Shown: positions 45,776-53,708 of the stretch, piece by piece | Numbering within the stretch: the first letter of the stretch is position 1 | How the letters are laid out: every line of letters begins with the position of its first letter | DNA from: a virus | Reading direction: 5' to 3' (one strand) | DNA length: 64,000 nt | Virus record (IMG/VR): IMGVR_UViG_3300042865_000182 | Coordinates: 43,395-107,394 of that record | The notes under the pieces: model-generated | Databases searched by the model: none | What the model was told of the DNA's origin: nothing | What the model saw: only the letters and a program-made list of their open reading frames with translations | Translations under genes and position numbers: made by a program

Positions 45776-46789
45776 CTACAATTTAATATTACCAACTGCA
45801 AGATCAAATGGTAAGTCATATCTCTTCTGTGTATAATGCCACTGGGCTATTTGTATAACAGATTTGAAATCACCCTTCCACTTGGTCATTGTTTCTGCAG
45901 AGACTTGGAAAGGATAAACTAAATTGTATTTGTCAATCACAATAAAGGTTACTTGCACCTGCCAATCTCTAGCATCTGGTTTGTCTTTCAAGAACTTATC
46001 TGAAGCTAGAATAGTATAGATAACAGCTTGTATCCAATACTTATAGTACTCAACAGCTTCCGGGAAATCCTGAATTGACTTGCCAGTAGTTTTGAGGTCA
46101 TTGATGAATATCACCTTTGCCTCAGTATCAACTACAACATTGTCAAGAATTCCGTGAAAACCAAAAGGTAATTTGTCATGATCAACCCTAATAGGCAACT
46201 CATTATAGGTCTCAATGTGTGCGTCTTCCTCAGTTATATCTAGTGCTAATAAAGATCTTATGTCTTTATTACTCTTTAGTATCTCTACCTGTGCTCTGCA
46301 GCCATCCAAAGTAGGTTGATCAACTATTGATTTGTCTAGACTGTTCTTAAGGAATTCAAAATACTCTTTGTGGTCATCAGTAAGAATCTTGTCAAGTCTT
46401 TGCTGATCTGTTTTAAGATTTTGATAAAGATTTGCTGTGAGTAGCTGTGTGAGTATATCTTGTGAGTAGTCTTCCAAAATTAATGAATTATTTCCATATC
46501 CAAGATGTACTCTAAAAATATTATCAATAATTTTCTTTGGGTTATCACTGGGTAGTTTCCCAGGCATACTAATAAATTTATCATCATATGCTTCTGGCTC
46601 AAAGAGTAAACAGTGTAGGACGCTCCCTCCTACAAGGTGAGCATCCTTACTGTCTTCCCGCTGGTTGAGCACATAATGATTGTAAAACATAGCAGGTGAA
46701 TAAAGTAGCTTATTCAACCCACTATAGCTAAAATAAAATTTCTTCTGATAGAATTTTTCTATTTCATCAGAACCATTCAAAGTCATCAT
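45776..46789 (-). CDS. PD-(D/E)XK exonuclease, RecB/Cas4/RecE-like
   Basis: 337 residues. The start has the helix and GGSVLHCLLFEPEAY block seen in phage exonucleases of the DUF3799/RecE-like group, and the core motif is FGFHGILDNVVVD followed by VIFINDLKTTGKS (D-x-K with the usual TTG after it). A Tyr/Gln helix (YYKYWIQAVIYTILA) follows, as in related nucleases. It probably degrades DNA 5' to 3' or trims ends in recombination with the Sak4-type ATPase and SSB-like protein encoded 8 kb upstream in the same arm. It overlaps the preceding 446-residue gene by 23 bases, an unusually long overlap here. Confidence 0.8.
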   Translation of the reverse strand: MMTLNGSDEIEKFYQKKFYFSYSGLNKLLYSPAMFYNHYVLNQREDSKDAHLVGGSVLHCLLFEPEAYDDKFISMPGKLPSDNPKKIIDNIFRVHLGYGNNSLILEDYSQDILTQLLTANLYQNLKTDQQRLDKILTDDHKEYFEFLKNSLDKSIVDQPTLDGCRAQVEILKSNKDIRSLLALDITEEDAHIETYNELPIRVDHDKLPFGFHGILDNVVVDTEAKVIFINDLKTTGKSIQDFPEAVEYYKYWIQAVIYTILASDKFLKDKPDARDWQVQVTFIVIDKYNLVYPFQVSAETMTKWKGDFKSVIQIAQWHYTQKRYDLPFDLAVGNIKL

Positions 46790-48107
46790 CTTTAGTTTGT
46801 GTTGTTTGATTATTATCTGTCTCTTCTTCAGGTTCCGGGCTTTCCTCTTCTAACTCTATTAACTCTGACTTGAGTTCATTTCTAACAATATTAGTAAATG
46901 CATCTTCTATGTCTTCATCAGTAAGTTCTTCTTCCTGTGCAGCATCATTGCACACATGAGTTGGTCCCACTAAATCATCAAGGTTTCCATGTAGTTCAGG
47001 AAAAGTTTCTAATTCCTCTTCTGGAGTATTAACAACTTCTGGTTGATAATCTTCAAGCACCTTGTAATTATAATTAGTATTTAATAAAGCTAGTGTGTCT
47101 TCATTAACAGTAATTGTTTTTACTCTGAAGTACTGATTATTACCACCTCTTTCTATTTCAGTGTAGTATCTAGACATTAAAATATTAAGCATATCTACAG
47201 TAAGCACACCTTTATTAGTTAAGCTATGCATGATATCATTCATATTAGTGCTCATACTACTTTCTTTGTCAAGATAACTTAGTAAACCCTTGAAATTCAC
47301 ATGTTTTTTTGTAGGAGAATTATACATAGTACTACTAAACTCCTTGAATAATATCTCTAAATACAAGAGACTTTCTTTATAGTTTGAGTTTGCCATAATC
47401 TCCATAGCTAAGATATGATTATCTGAATCTGAACTCTTAAACATATCAGCTATTTGGTCATACATAGCTGCATCAATAGTTACAGCATCTTCACCATTTA
47501 CATGTACTAGTAAAGCATCCTCACTCCATATCTCTTTATCTATCATATTTTTAAAGTCCTCTTCATGGTCTGAATCAACACTATAAACATAAATGTTATC
47601 AGTATCCTCACATAGGCTAGTATCTTTCATTGCCTCATAAAGTGGGTGATCTGAATCACAGTTCCATCTGAGTAAACTAATTAAGTTTTTCTGAAGAATA
47701 ATGTGTTCTAAATCATAAAACTCAAAAGCTTGTTTAACTTTTTCCATGTAATATTCATCTACATGGTCTTTTACAAGCTCCATAAAATCAAGAAAGTCCT
47801 TTGTTTTAGCAATGTATTCATATGACCTGTTTACCATTCTTGGATAGGATGAATTACCACCAAATATATGTGTAGCATCTTCTATATTTCTTACATTTCT
47901 TACACCATGTTTTAAAGCCATGTCTTTCAACTTTATTCTTGGAATGTTAACACCCGGCAAGAAATAAAATTTATCTCCCTTTGTAGGAGTGTAATCTTCA
48001 TTTTTATAATTAAACACAGGCTCTTTTATACTAGCTACTTTTGTATCTATATAAACCATAACATCATTACCTGAAAAGTCAATGTTTACTTTTAAATATA
48101 ATTTCAT
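46767..48107 (-). CDS. Hypothetical protein with SxDxDN motif and acidic tail, 446 aa
   Basis: Residues 1-100 are beta-rich with a short basic patch; residues about 215-300 contain a helical stretch with MFKSSDSDNHILAMEIM, a motif shared with two other proteins in this arm (genes at 50560 and 60452) and reminiscent of a HEAT/ARM-type repeat. The last 90 residues are highly acidic, with many Glu and Asp, and end in DDDFEWF. Acidic tips with a final Phe are how bacterial SSB proteins recruit partners, so it may bind the host replication machinery (inference). First gene of its transcription unit; a terminator lies just upstream of it. Function not recognised. Confidence 0.6.
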   Translation of the reverse strand: MKLYLKVNIDFSGNDVMVYIDTKVASIKEPVFNYKNEDYTPTKGDKFYFLPGVNIPRIKLKDMALKHGVRNVRNIEDATHIFGGNSSYPRMVNRSYEYIAKTKDFLDFMELVKDHVDEYYMEKVKQAFEFYDLEHIILQKNLISLLRWNCDSDHPLYEAMKDTSLCEDTDNIYVYSVDSDHEEDFKNMIDKEIWSEDALLVHVNGEDAVTIDAAMYDQIADMFKSSDSDNHILAMEIMANSNYKESLLYLEILFKEFSSTMYNSPTKKHVNFKGLLSYLDKESSMSTNMNDIMHSLTNKGVLTVDMLNILMSRYYTEIERGGNNQYFRVKTITVNEDTLALLNTNYNYKVLEDYQPEVVNTPEEELETFPELHGNLDDLVGPTHVCNDAAQEEELTDEDIEDAFTNIVRNELKSELIELEEESPEPEEETDNNQTTQTKDDDFEWF

Positions 48108-48117
48108 AATTAAATAT

Positions 48118-48142
48118 TAAAAAGGGGAGAATCACCTCCCCT
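48118..48142 (-). terminator. Intrinsic terminator after the MoxR gene
   Basis: On the minus strand GGGGAG pairs with CTCCCC (48124-48141) around a short GTGATT-type loop, followed by Ts at 48119-48123. It is the terminator of the long unit that ends with the MoxR-type ATPase. Confidence 0.85.
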
Positions 48143-48200
48143 TATGTTTGTTTTAATTTATTTTATGCTCCTTTTGGTGGGGAACAGCTTGATGTTTGCT

Positions 48201-49388
48201 TTACTTGACAGCCATCTTCACCACGTCCTGATTCATCATGAGCTGACTGAATCGGACTTTGTTACCATTAACAATCTCTTTGACCATATAATATCTAAGA
48301 TCATCAGTGAATGCTTCACAGTCTGTAGTAAGTTTAGCTATCCTGTCAATAATTGGTTTACTGATTGAACCTTTGTCAGCTAAAGCAAGTGAATAGTTAA
48401 TCACCCTAGTTGCAATAACACTAGAGATATCAGCACGGAACTCATCATCCTTACCAACTGCATTAGTAAGAGAGTTCATAACATACTGCTCATCTTTAGT
48501 CAAGATATCTTCAGGACTGATTATTCTATCTAGTTTGTTATTGATGAACATAGTAAACATAGAACTAAAGTCCACACCAACAGAACCTTCACCAATCATT
48601 TGAATTAAAGGCAAGTTATCCTCAAACTTAGGTATAGAACTGATAGAGTCAAAGAACTTAGTAATAATCCTAGCATTTACATCTTTAGTAACTACTTCTG
48701 GATGCATCAGCATGAAGTTGATTGCACGACCATCTACTCCATCTTTTTCTGCCCATTGAGCCCATACATCAACATCAAATTTAAAATCAACAGAAATATA
48801 TCTAGTCTTTTGAGCTAAATCCTGACTAGTCACCATATACTCACCATCATCTGGATTCTGAGATAATACAATTGTCCAATTCTTAGGTAACTTCCAAGAA
48901 ATATACTCTTGTCTATCTAATAATTCCATACAAGCTTGGGTAAATCTAGTATCTGCCCGGTTAAAATCATCAACTAATAAAATACCACCCTCACCTTTGC
49001 CTTGAATCCATTCAGGAGCAGCATAAGCCATTCTTTTACCAACAATCTTATATCCCTTTTTTATTGCAGAATCAATTTGTTGTTCAACAATCCAAGTAGT
49101 TTTACCTTCTGCATTTGCAATTTGAAATTCTTTCACTGGAAAACCAACAATATCTCCAATTTCTTCAACCTGAGCAAGATTAATTTTAACTAATTGTAAA
49201 CCAAGCTCCTGAGCTAGTTCAATTATACTAGAAGTCTTACCAGTACCAGCTTCACCAGTTACACTAACAGCTACAGGTACTTTACCTTTGCCTTGGATAA
49301 ATTTATTATTTTTAATAATGTGAGTTAAAAACTCTTTCAACTCTCTAGAATTTAGTTGCACATTTGCATTTTGCATTTTCTTTGACAT
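48201..49388 (-). CDS. MoxR-type AAA+ ATPase
   Basis: 395 residues. Walker A GEAGTGKT (45-52), Walker B ILLVDDFNRAD (from 136), and the sensor region with VLSQNPDDGEYMV, as in MoxR/CobS-type ATPases that remodel partner proteins. The gene directly upstream encodes the matching VWA-domain partner with an extra metallopeptidase domain; MoxR-VWA pairs (RavA-ViaA, CbbQ-CbbO, CobS-CobT) act together as chaperones or chelatase-like activators. What this pair acts on in the phage is unknown. It lies 12 bases after that partner and is followed by a terminator. Confidence 0.85.
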   Translation of the reverse strand: MSKKMQNANVQLNSRELKEFLTHIIKNNKFIQGKGKVPVAVSVTGEAGTGKTSSIIELAQELGLQLVKINLAQVEEIGDIVGFPVKEFQIANAEGKTTWIVEQQIDSAIKKGYKIVGKRMAYAAPEWIQGKGEGGILLVDDFNRADTRFTQACMELLDRQEYISWKLPKNWTIVLSQNPDDGEYMVTSQDLAQKTRYISVDFKFDVDVWAQWAEKDGVDGRAINFMLMHPEVVTKDVNARIITKFFDSISSIPKFEDNLPLIQMIGEGSVGVDFSSMFTMFINNKLDRIISPEDILTKDEQYVMNSLTNAVGKDDEFRADISSVIATRVINYSLALADKGSISKPIIDRIAKLTTDCEAFTDDLRYYMVKEIVNGNKVRFSQLMMNQDVVKMAVK

Positions 49389-49400
49389 AATTTTGTTTTT

Positions 49401-50585
49401 TTAAAGTTCAAGTTTTATCACCTTACCAGGAAGGTTTCTATTCATATATGATCTTTCTGACAAAACCCAAAGAGTATTACCTCTAGGTTTTACATCTACA
49501 GTACATTCACCATCAGTAAAATATACCAAGCTAGTGTACTTTTTCATGTTTGCATTAAAATATTCTATAACAGGGTTAAATTCCGTGCCCCCACGGCCTT
49601 GTACAGTCATCTCAAATTTACCCTTATAAGATTCTATAGATCTTATTACAGTATCACACTGTATAATAGTTATCTCTACACCATTTTTATAAATATGATA
49701 TATCTCATTCATAAATTCTTGTAACTCATCATCACTAACAGATCCAGATGTATCTATAGCAAGTAACATGTGTTGTCTCATCTTTACTTTAAGACCAGGA
49801 CTATCAGGAAACTTTCTGTTTTCTTTTCTCCGGATTTTCTTAGTAAATACCTTAGTACTTACACCAGTAAATCTCCGGATAAACCCTTTCCAGTCAAATT
49901 TAGGAGGTACTATTTCTTCTACAATAATTACCCCCTCAATCTCTCCAGGAACAGTACCTCTTTTCTTTTCAGTTTGTTCCTTAGCATCACCAAGAACCTT
50001 TTGTAATTGTTTATCAATTAACTTCTGTTCTGCCTCAGTCATGTCTTCAAACTCTTCCCAGGTAGCATGTTCATCAAGTTCACCATTTGCCATAGCATCT
50101 AGTAACTCATCCATAGGTTCATTACCACAAGTACCATTCTTTTCTTTCTCATCTTGAAGATCTTTCAGTTTGTCATAATAATATCTACAACCAGCTTTTC
50201 TATCAAGATTAAGATCAGCATAATTATCTATATCAATACCACCTTCAGGTAGCCATTCCTTAGATATATACTGATTGATTTCCATATCCATTGCAACATT
50301 TGCAAGTTTCTTATCACTAAACTTAAAGAAAGTAGTAAGATGTCCAAATGCAATATGTAGCAATTCATGTTTAAGTAAACCAAGTCTGTGGTTATCACTA
50401 AGAGATTCCCAGAACTCAGGATTAACAGTAAGCTGATAATTAATATTATTCTTGCTTACACCTGCAGTTGGAACTCTTCTAGCATCCCAGACTTTGTTTA
50501 GAGCAATAAGAAAGAACCCATAAAAGGGCTCTTTCAGCATTAACTCTTTTGCAATTTTACTAAGACTTTGTTGTCTGTCCATCAT
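49401..50585 (-). CDS. Metallopeptidase-like plus VWA-like domain protein (DUF2201 type)
   Basis: 394 residues. The N-terminal domain has HELLHIAFGH (H73, E74, H77, H82), a zinc metallopeptidase-like motif. A charged linker (about 135-240) joins it to a VWA-like domain with a MIDAS motif at AIDTSGSVS (D278, S280, S282) and a later YFTDGE. This is the arrangement of the DUF2201/VWA-like family, usually encoded beside a MoxR ATPase as here. The pair may load, unfold or cleave a phage or host protein; no substrate is visible. It overlaps the upstream 139-residue gene by 26 bases. Start chosen at the first ATG of the tandem ATGATG. Confidence 0.85.
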   Translation of the reverse strand: MMDRQQSLSKIAKELMLKEPFYGFFLIALNKVWDARRVPTAGVSKNNINYQLTVNPEFWESLSDNHRLGLLKHELLHIAFGHLTTFFKFSDKKLANVAMDMEINQYISKEWLPEGGIDIDNYADLNLDRKAGCRYYYDKLKDLQDEKEKNGTCGNEPMDELLDAMANGELDEHATWEEFEDMTEAEQKLIDKQLQKVLGDAKEQTEKKRGTVPGEIEGVIIVEEIVPPKFDWKGFIRRFTGVSTKVFTKKIRRKENRKFPDSPGLKVKMRQHMLLAIDTSGSVSDDELQEFMNEIYHIYKNGVEITIIQCDTVIRSIESYKGKFEMTVQGRGGTEFNPVIEYFNANMKKYTSLVYFTDGECTVDVKPRGNTLWVLSERSYMNRNLPGKVIKLEL

Positions 50586-50979
50586 CTCTAAATTTAATAT
50601 CTATTTCAAATTTGTCTGTAGGATAACCAATGGACTCTAACATCCTTGACATATCTCTAATAAAGAATTCCATAAATAGCTCAACCGAAGCTTTAGAACC
50701 TTTGTGTTTTGTAATCAGACTTAAAGTCTTAGGACTACTAAGTGGTACTTCACTTACAAATGTATTTTGGAGTCTCATTGCTATTTTATTACAATTTGCT
50801 AACCAATTATCCATAGCATGTCCACCATACTTATAGAGAACTAATAGTTCTCCTATATACTTCTCAAAATCAACATTCTTTAGAGACTCAAATGCTATAA
50901 GATGGTTATCTGCATCCTCAGATTGCAACATCATAAGCAAGTTTCTTGTCTCTTCTTTACTAAAAATCATCTTTGCCAT
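50560..50979 (-). CDS. Hypothetical protein with SxDxDN motif, 139 aa
   Basis: Starts MAKMIFSKEETRNLLMMLQ and contains MLQSEDADNHLIAFESL at about residues 16-32, the motif shared with the 446- and 134-residue proteins of this arm. The remainder is helical with a strand-rich tail. It overlaps the next gene start by 26 bases and its own start overlaps the preceding stop by one base (TGATG). Function unknown; the helical motif could mediate protein contacts. Confidence 0.6.
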   Translation of the reverse strand: MAKMIFSKEETRNLLMMLQSEDADNHLIAFESLKNVDFEKYIGELLVLYKYGGHAMDNWLANCNKIAMRLQNTFVSEVPLSSPKTLSLITKHKGSKASVELFMEFFIRDMSRMLESIGYPTDKFEIDIKFRDDGQTTKS

Positions 50980-51152
50980 CAGTCTTCTTTTTTATCATTT
51001 GTAATTTCTGCATATTTAACAACAGCTTTTCTTAAAACAGCAATTAATTCCTCTTTATTTGGTCTAGTAACTGATCCAACTACTCCTATTGAATATGCTA
51101 CTTCTATTGCATCTAAATGTTCTTTAAGAGTAAATACTTTTGGCTCTTTCAT
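50979..51152 (-). CDS. Hypothetical small protein, 57 aa
   Basis: MKEPKVFTLKEHLDAIEVAY... ends TNDKKED. Both ends are coupled to neighbours by TGATG overlaps, which is the best support for it, along with a helical, charged composition. No motif recognised. Confidence 0.65.
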   Translation of the reverse strand: MKEPKVFTLKEHLDAIEVAYSIGVVGSVTRPNKEELIAVLRKAVVKYAEITNDKKED

Positions 51153-51499
51153 CAGTCTTCAATTTTTAAAGTTTTTATTGCCCATTTTTCAGGCTTACCA
51201 GACTCAATCATAGTAACCCATTCTTTTGCACTTGGAATATATCCATTGCAGTCTTCTTTTACATGTTGTTCTGCAACATATCTTGTATATACAGTCTTGC
51301 CATCTGAGTTAATAAAACTTTTTCCAAACACTCTTTCACACTCAAATATACCTTCTGAATGATGTCTAAACATTCTGTGCATACTATGACCTACCCAAGC
51401 CTTAGTTTCATCTAGCCACTCATGAATAGCTTGATAATCAGATACTTGACCTTTCCATTTTCTAACAGATGTTTTACAATGTTCTAAAGGATGTGCCAT
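51152..51499 (-). CDS. DUF6915-type protein
   Basis: 115 residues. The family pattern is recognisable: MAHPLEHCKTSVRKW, then DYQAIHEWLDETKAWVG, RMFRHHSEGIFECERVFG, and YVAEQHVKEDC with GYIPSAKEW. The conserved His residues and the H-H-x-E-G helix suggest metal or nucleotide binding, but I know of no proven function. The family occurs in phages and plasmids. Coupled to neighbours by TAATG and TGATG. Confidence 0.75.
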   Translation of the reverse strand: MAHPLEHCKTSVRKWKGQVSDYQAIHEWLDETKAWVGHSMHRMFRHHSEGIFECERVFGKSFINSDGKTVYTRYVAEQHVKEDCNGYIPSAKEWVTMIESGKPEKWAIKTLKIED

Positions 51500-51684
51500 T
51501 ACTTCTTTTTTAAGTGTTCCATAACTCTTTCCCAGTAAGTTCTGTTTTTCATTAGACCATCTCTAAATGGTGCCAATGCATGGGTTGCTGCTGCAGATTT
51601 TAATGCTTCTTCTTTAGCTTTTTCAACACCATGTAGTTTTACTGCATAATCATATAACTCTTTAGCTTTATCTTTTTCTGTCAT
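51499..51684 (-). CDS. Hypothetical helical protein, 61 aa
   Basis: MTEKDKAKELYDYAVKLHG... ends VMEHLKKK. Composed of charged helices with no motif. Both boundaries overlap neighbouring genes (TAATG and ATGA), supporting translation. Confidence 0.6.
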   Translation of the reverse strand: MTEKDKAKELYDYAVKLHGVEKAKEEALKSAAATHALAPFRDGLMKNRTYWERVMEHLKKK

Positions 51685-52088
51685 TCTTCTTCTGCTTTAT
51701 CTAGAATACTACCATCGTGAAAATAACTCTCATGGTCAGTAATTCTAATATTATTATTAATAATATATTTACCTGAAGGAACACAGATACATAAATCTCC
51801 CCAACCACCTTCATTATTCCACCAATCTTCTATATCATCAAGAAGTTTGTTTTCTGCAAATGTTTCAAGCTCCATAAAAAGATCATGATCAATATTTAAT
51901 AACTTTGAATCATCTTCCCAATCTTCTATATTATCATTTACATCTTCTGGAGTTTCACAAGGTTTTTTTGTATAACCTATCCATTCTATGGCACCGGAGT
52001 CTCCTCCACCATCATATTTTACTTTAACACCTGTAATACCAAAATCAGCCAACCTAAATAGGAGGCTTGTTAATTCTACTTCTGTCAT
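51681..52088 (-). CDS. DUF6878-like protein, 135 aa
   Basis: The core patterns VKVKYDGGGDSGAIEWIG and WWNNEGGWGDLCICVPSG fit a family annotated as DUF6878 that occurs in phages and plasmids; the match is from memory and moderate. It is strongly acidic in the middle (DDSKLLNIDHD, EDWEDD). No catalytic motif is evident. It sits with the DUF6915-type gene in a run of small overlapping genes between the primase and the VWA protein. ATGA overlap with the following gene. Confidence 0.55.
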   Translation of the reverse strand: MTEVELTSLLFRLADFGITGVKVKYDGGGDSGAIEWIGYTKKPCETPEDVNDNIEDWEDDSKLLNIDHDLFMELETFAENKLLDDIEDWWNNEGGWGDLCICVPSGKYIINNNIRITDHESYFHDGSILDKAEEE

Positions 52089-52095
52089 AATTATT

Positions 52096-52521
52096 TTATT
52101 TTATCTTAAAGAAGCGGCCCAGTATATTACCATTCAAATACTCATCTTTTTCAAGAACCTCTCTCAAAAACTGATACTTAGTTTCAAAATATGTGAGTTC
52201 CATCTTGGAAAAACATATCTTGACCATATACCTTTTGATTGGTACACCAGCTTTGTGAGCTTCTTTAAGAACTGTATTACTACTATAGTAATTCTGATAA
52301 CTAGCCTTAGAAACAGTCTCATATTTCTTGTTTCTTTTATCTGTCATCTGAGCAACAGCTCTTTTACCAAACTTCTTTTTTGTAGTAGAATAAAAATTCT
52401 TCTTACCTACATACCTTACAGACTTACCATCAATAATGGCTTCCATCTCATACACAAATCCTACAGCTCCTTCAGGAATCATACTGTTAGTAAAGTCTTT
52501 ACCTTGATATATCCAACTCAT
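52096..52521 (-). CDS. Putative GIY-YIG nuclease, SegE-like
   Basis: 141 residues from the ATG (MSWIYQGKDFTNSMIPEG); the longer TTG-started frame is less likely because this ATG overlaps the previous stop as ATGA. The GIY-YIG core is seen as GFVYEMEAI (GIY equivalent) followed by VRYVGKKNFYS (YIG equivalent), then YQNYYSSNTVLKEAHKAG and YFETKYQFLREVL with a late Asn (LNGNILGRFF). This layout matches phage proteins annotated as SegE-like GIY-YIG endonucleases. Some act in homing; others are phage-fixed genes of unknown role. It lies in a stable operon, so a domesticated role is possible. Confidence 0.65.
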   Translation of the reverse strand: MSWIYQGKDFTNSMIPEGAVGFVYEMEAIIDGKSVRYVGKKNFYSTTKKKFGKRAVAQMTDKRNKKYETVSKASYQNYYSSNTVLKEAHKAGVPIKRYMVKICFSKMELTYFETKYQFLREVLEKDEYLNGNILGRFFKIK

Positions 52522-52673
52522 TTGTGTCTGTATCTTTTCATGTCCCAATCTGCTACAGTGTTTACCATAGTAGCTAATATATTTGTTGCTTCTTGCATAG
52601 ATCTTGCTTCAAAACTTAATCTAGCTTTTGTTATTCTATGTCTAAAAACATAATCATACATTGGATTTTTCAT
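52518..52673 (-). CDS. Hypothetical small protein, 51 aa
   Basis: MKNPMYDYVFRHRITKARLS... ends DWDMKRYRHK. Coupled at both ends by ATGA overlaps with the primase gene and the GIY-YIG gene. Basic, with one strand-helix-strand pattern. No family recognised. Confidence 0.65.
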   Translation of the reverse strand: MKNPMYDYVFRHRITKARLSFEARSMQEATNILATMVNTVADWDMKRYRHK

Positions 52674-53653
52674 AATGCTTGTTTTAATAGTGGAAATAAT
52701 ACTTCTCTTACTTTATCTATACCATGTACCTTAACTGAGTCAGAAAGATCTTTCTCCAAAGGTAACACTATATAGCTAAATCCATACATCTGAGCATATC
52801 TTTGAGCAGCTTTAATACCCGGCCCATCATTGTCAAATAAGACAACAATCTTCTGGTACTTCAGCTTTAGTTCTCCAATAGCTCTTTCTCCAATCATAGT
52901 ATTCTCACTGTCCGGAGCAATAGCCTCAATATTACTAATACCTAGTTTATTGAATGCCATAAGATCCTTTAGTGAAGATGTGATAATAAGATACTTGCAA
53001 TCATACTTCAACTGATCTGTGCCCTGAATATAGTTCTCCACTTTGATAAACTTCTTCTGTGTACTCTTGGGCATGTAGATTTTATACAAGCTACCATCAT
53101 TTCTAAAATAACCATAGGTATGGGACTTTCTAAATGTATGTGAAGTTATATTACCATCCTGTTCAGTTTTGCTCATAGTAAAGAAAGCTAGAGGAACTAC
53201 ATTATATCTATCAAGCATTCCAGACCCAATCTTAAAACCTATCCAATAAGTCTGATCAAAATTATTCCAGTGTCTCATTTCATAATCTACTACCTTATAC
53301 TTATCATGAAACATAACAGCTTCTGGTGTATATTCAGTATTATTTTCAAGATACTTTTGATAGTCAAGAAGTATTTTGTTTGTAGCTTGTCCTCTTGTGG
53401 ACATGTTAAATAAATACTTTACCAACTCAATACTATCTCCCTGATAACCAGATGAAAAGTCCTTGAATTTATAGAATCCAGAGACCACATCAAAATAAAC
53501 AAACATGGATGGAACTTTATCCTTGGCATTAAATGCAGATAGCATTTTTACATCTTGACCTGTTAGCTTTTCCTTCAGGTTAAGATAATATTCAAAGACC
53601 CATTCCCTGGGGACTTGTTGTAAATCAGTAATTAAATTCTTTGTTGAAATCAT
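52670..53653 (-). CDS. DNA primase, TOPRIM type
   Basis: 327 residues. The TOPRIM region is at about 215-310: YLIITSSLKDLMAF, then KIVVLFDNDGPG (D274-x-D276), then KDLSDSVKVHG. The usual catalytic Glu of TOPRIM (ITEG) is Ser here (S226 in ITSS), while the D-x-D is kept; I recall the same variant in other phage primase-like proteins. There is no N-terminal Cys-type zinc finger; the start instead has a helical region and the SMFVYFDVVSGFYKFKDFSSGYQGD-like block (here split by position 49-72) typical of primase N-terminal domains. It should synthesise primers for the DnaB-like helicase and PolB encoded in the same arm. First gene after a terminator. Confidence 0.75.
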   Translation of the reverse strand: MISTKNLITDLQQVPREWVFEYYLNLKEKLTGQDVKMLSAFNAKDKVPSMFVYFDVVSGFYKFKDFSSGYQGDSIELVKYLFNMSTRGQATNKILLDYQKYLENNTEYTPEAVMFHDKYKVVDYEMRHWNNFDQTYWIGFKIGSGMLDRYNVVPLAFFTMSKTEQDGNITSHTFRKSHTYGYFRNDGSLYKIYMPKSTQKKFIKVENYIQGTDQLKYDCKYLIITSSLKDLMAFNKLGISNIEAIAPDSENTMIGERAIGELKLKYQKIVVLFDNDGPGIKAAQRYAQMYGFSYIVLPLEKDLSDSVKVHGIDKVREVLFPLLKQAL

Positions 53654-53667
53654 ACTACCTAGTTTAA

Positions 53668-53700
53668 AAATTAAGGGGGAAGCTATTTCTAACTCCCCCT
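53668..53700 (-). terminator. Intrinsic terminator after the SSB-like gene
   Basis: AGGGGGA (minus strand, to 53694-53700) pairs with TCCCCCT (53674-53680) over a 13-base loop and is followed by a T-rich tract with five Ts. It separates the SSB-like gene from the primase unit. Confidence 0.75.
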
Positions 53701-53708
53701 ATAACTTA

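Noticed and set aside
52096-52548. TTG start at 52548 for the GIY-YIG gene
   Set aside because: The ATG at 52521 overlaps the preceding stop as ATGA, the dominant junction type in this unit.
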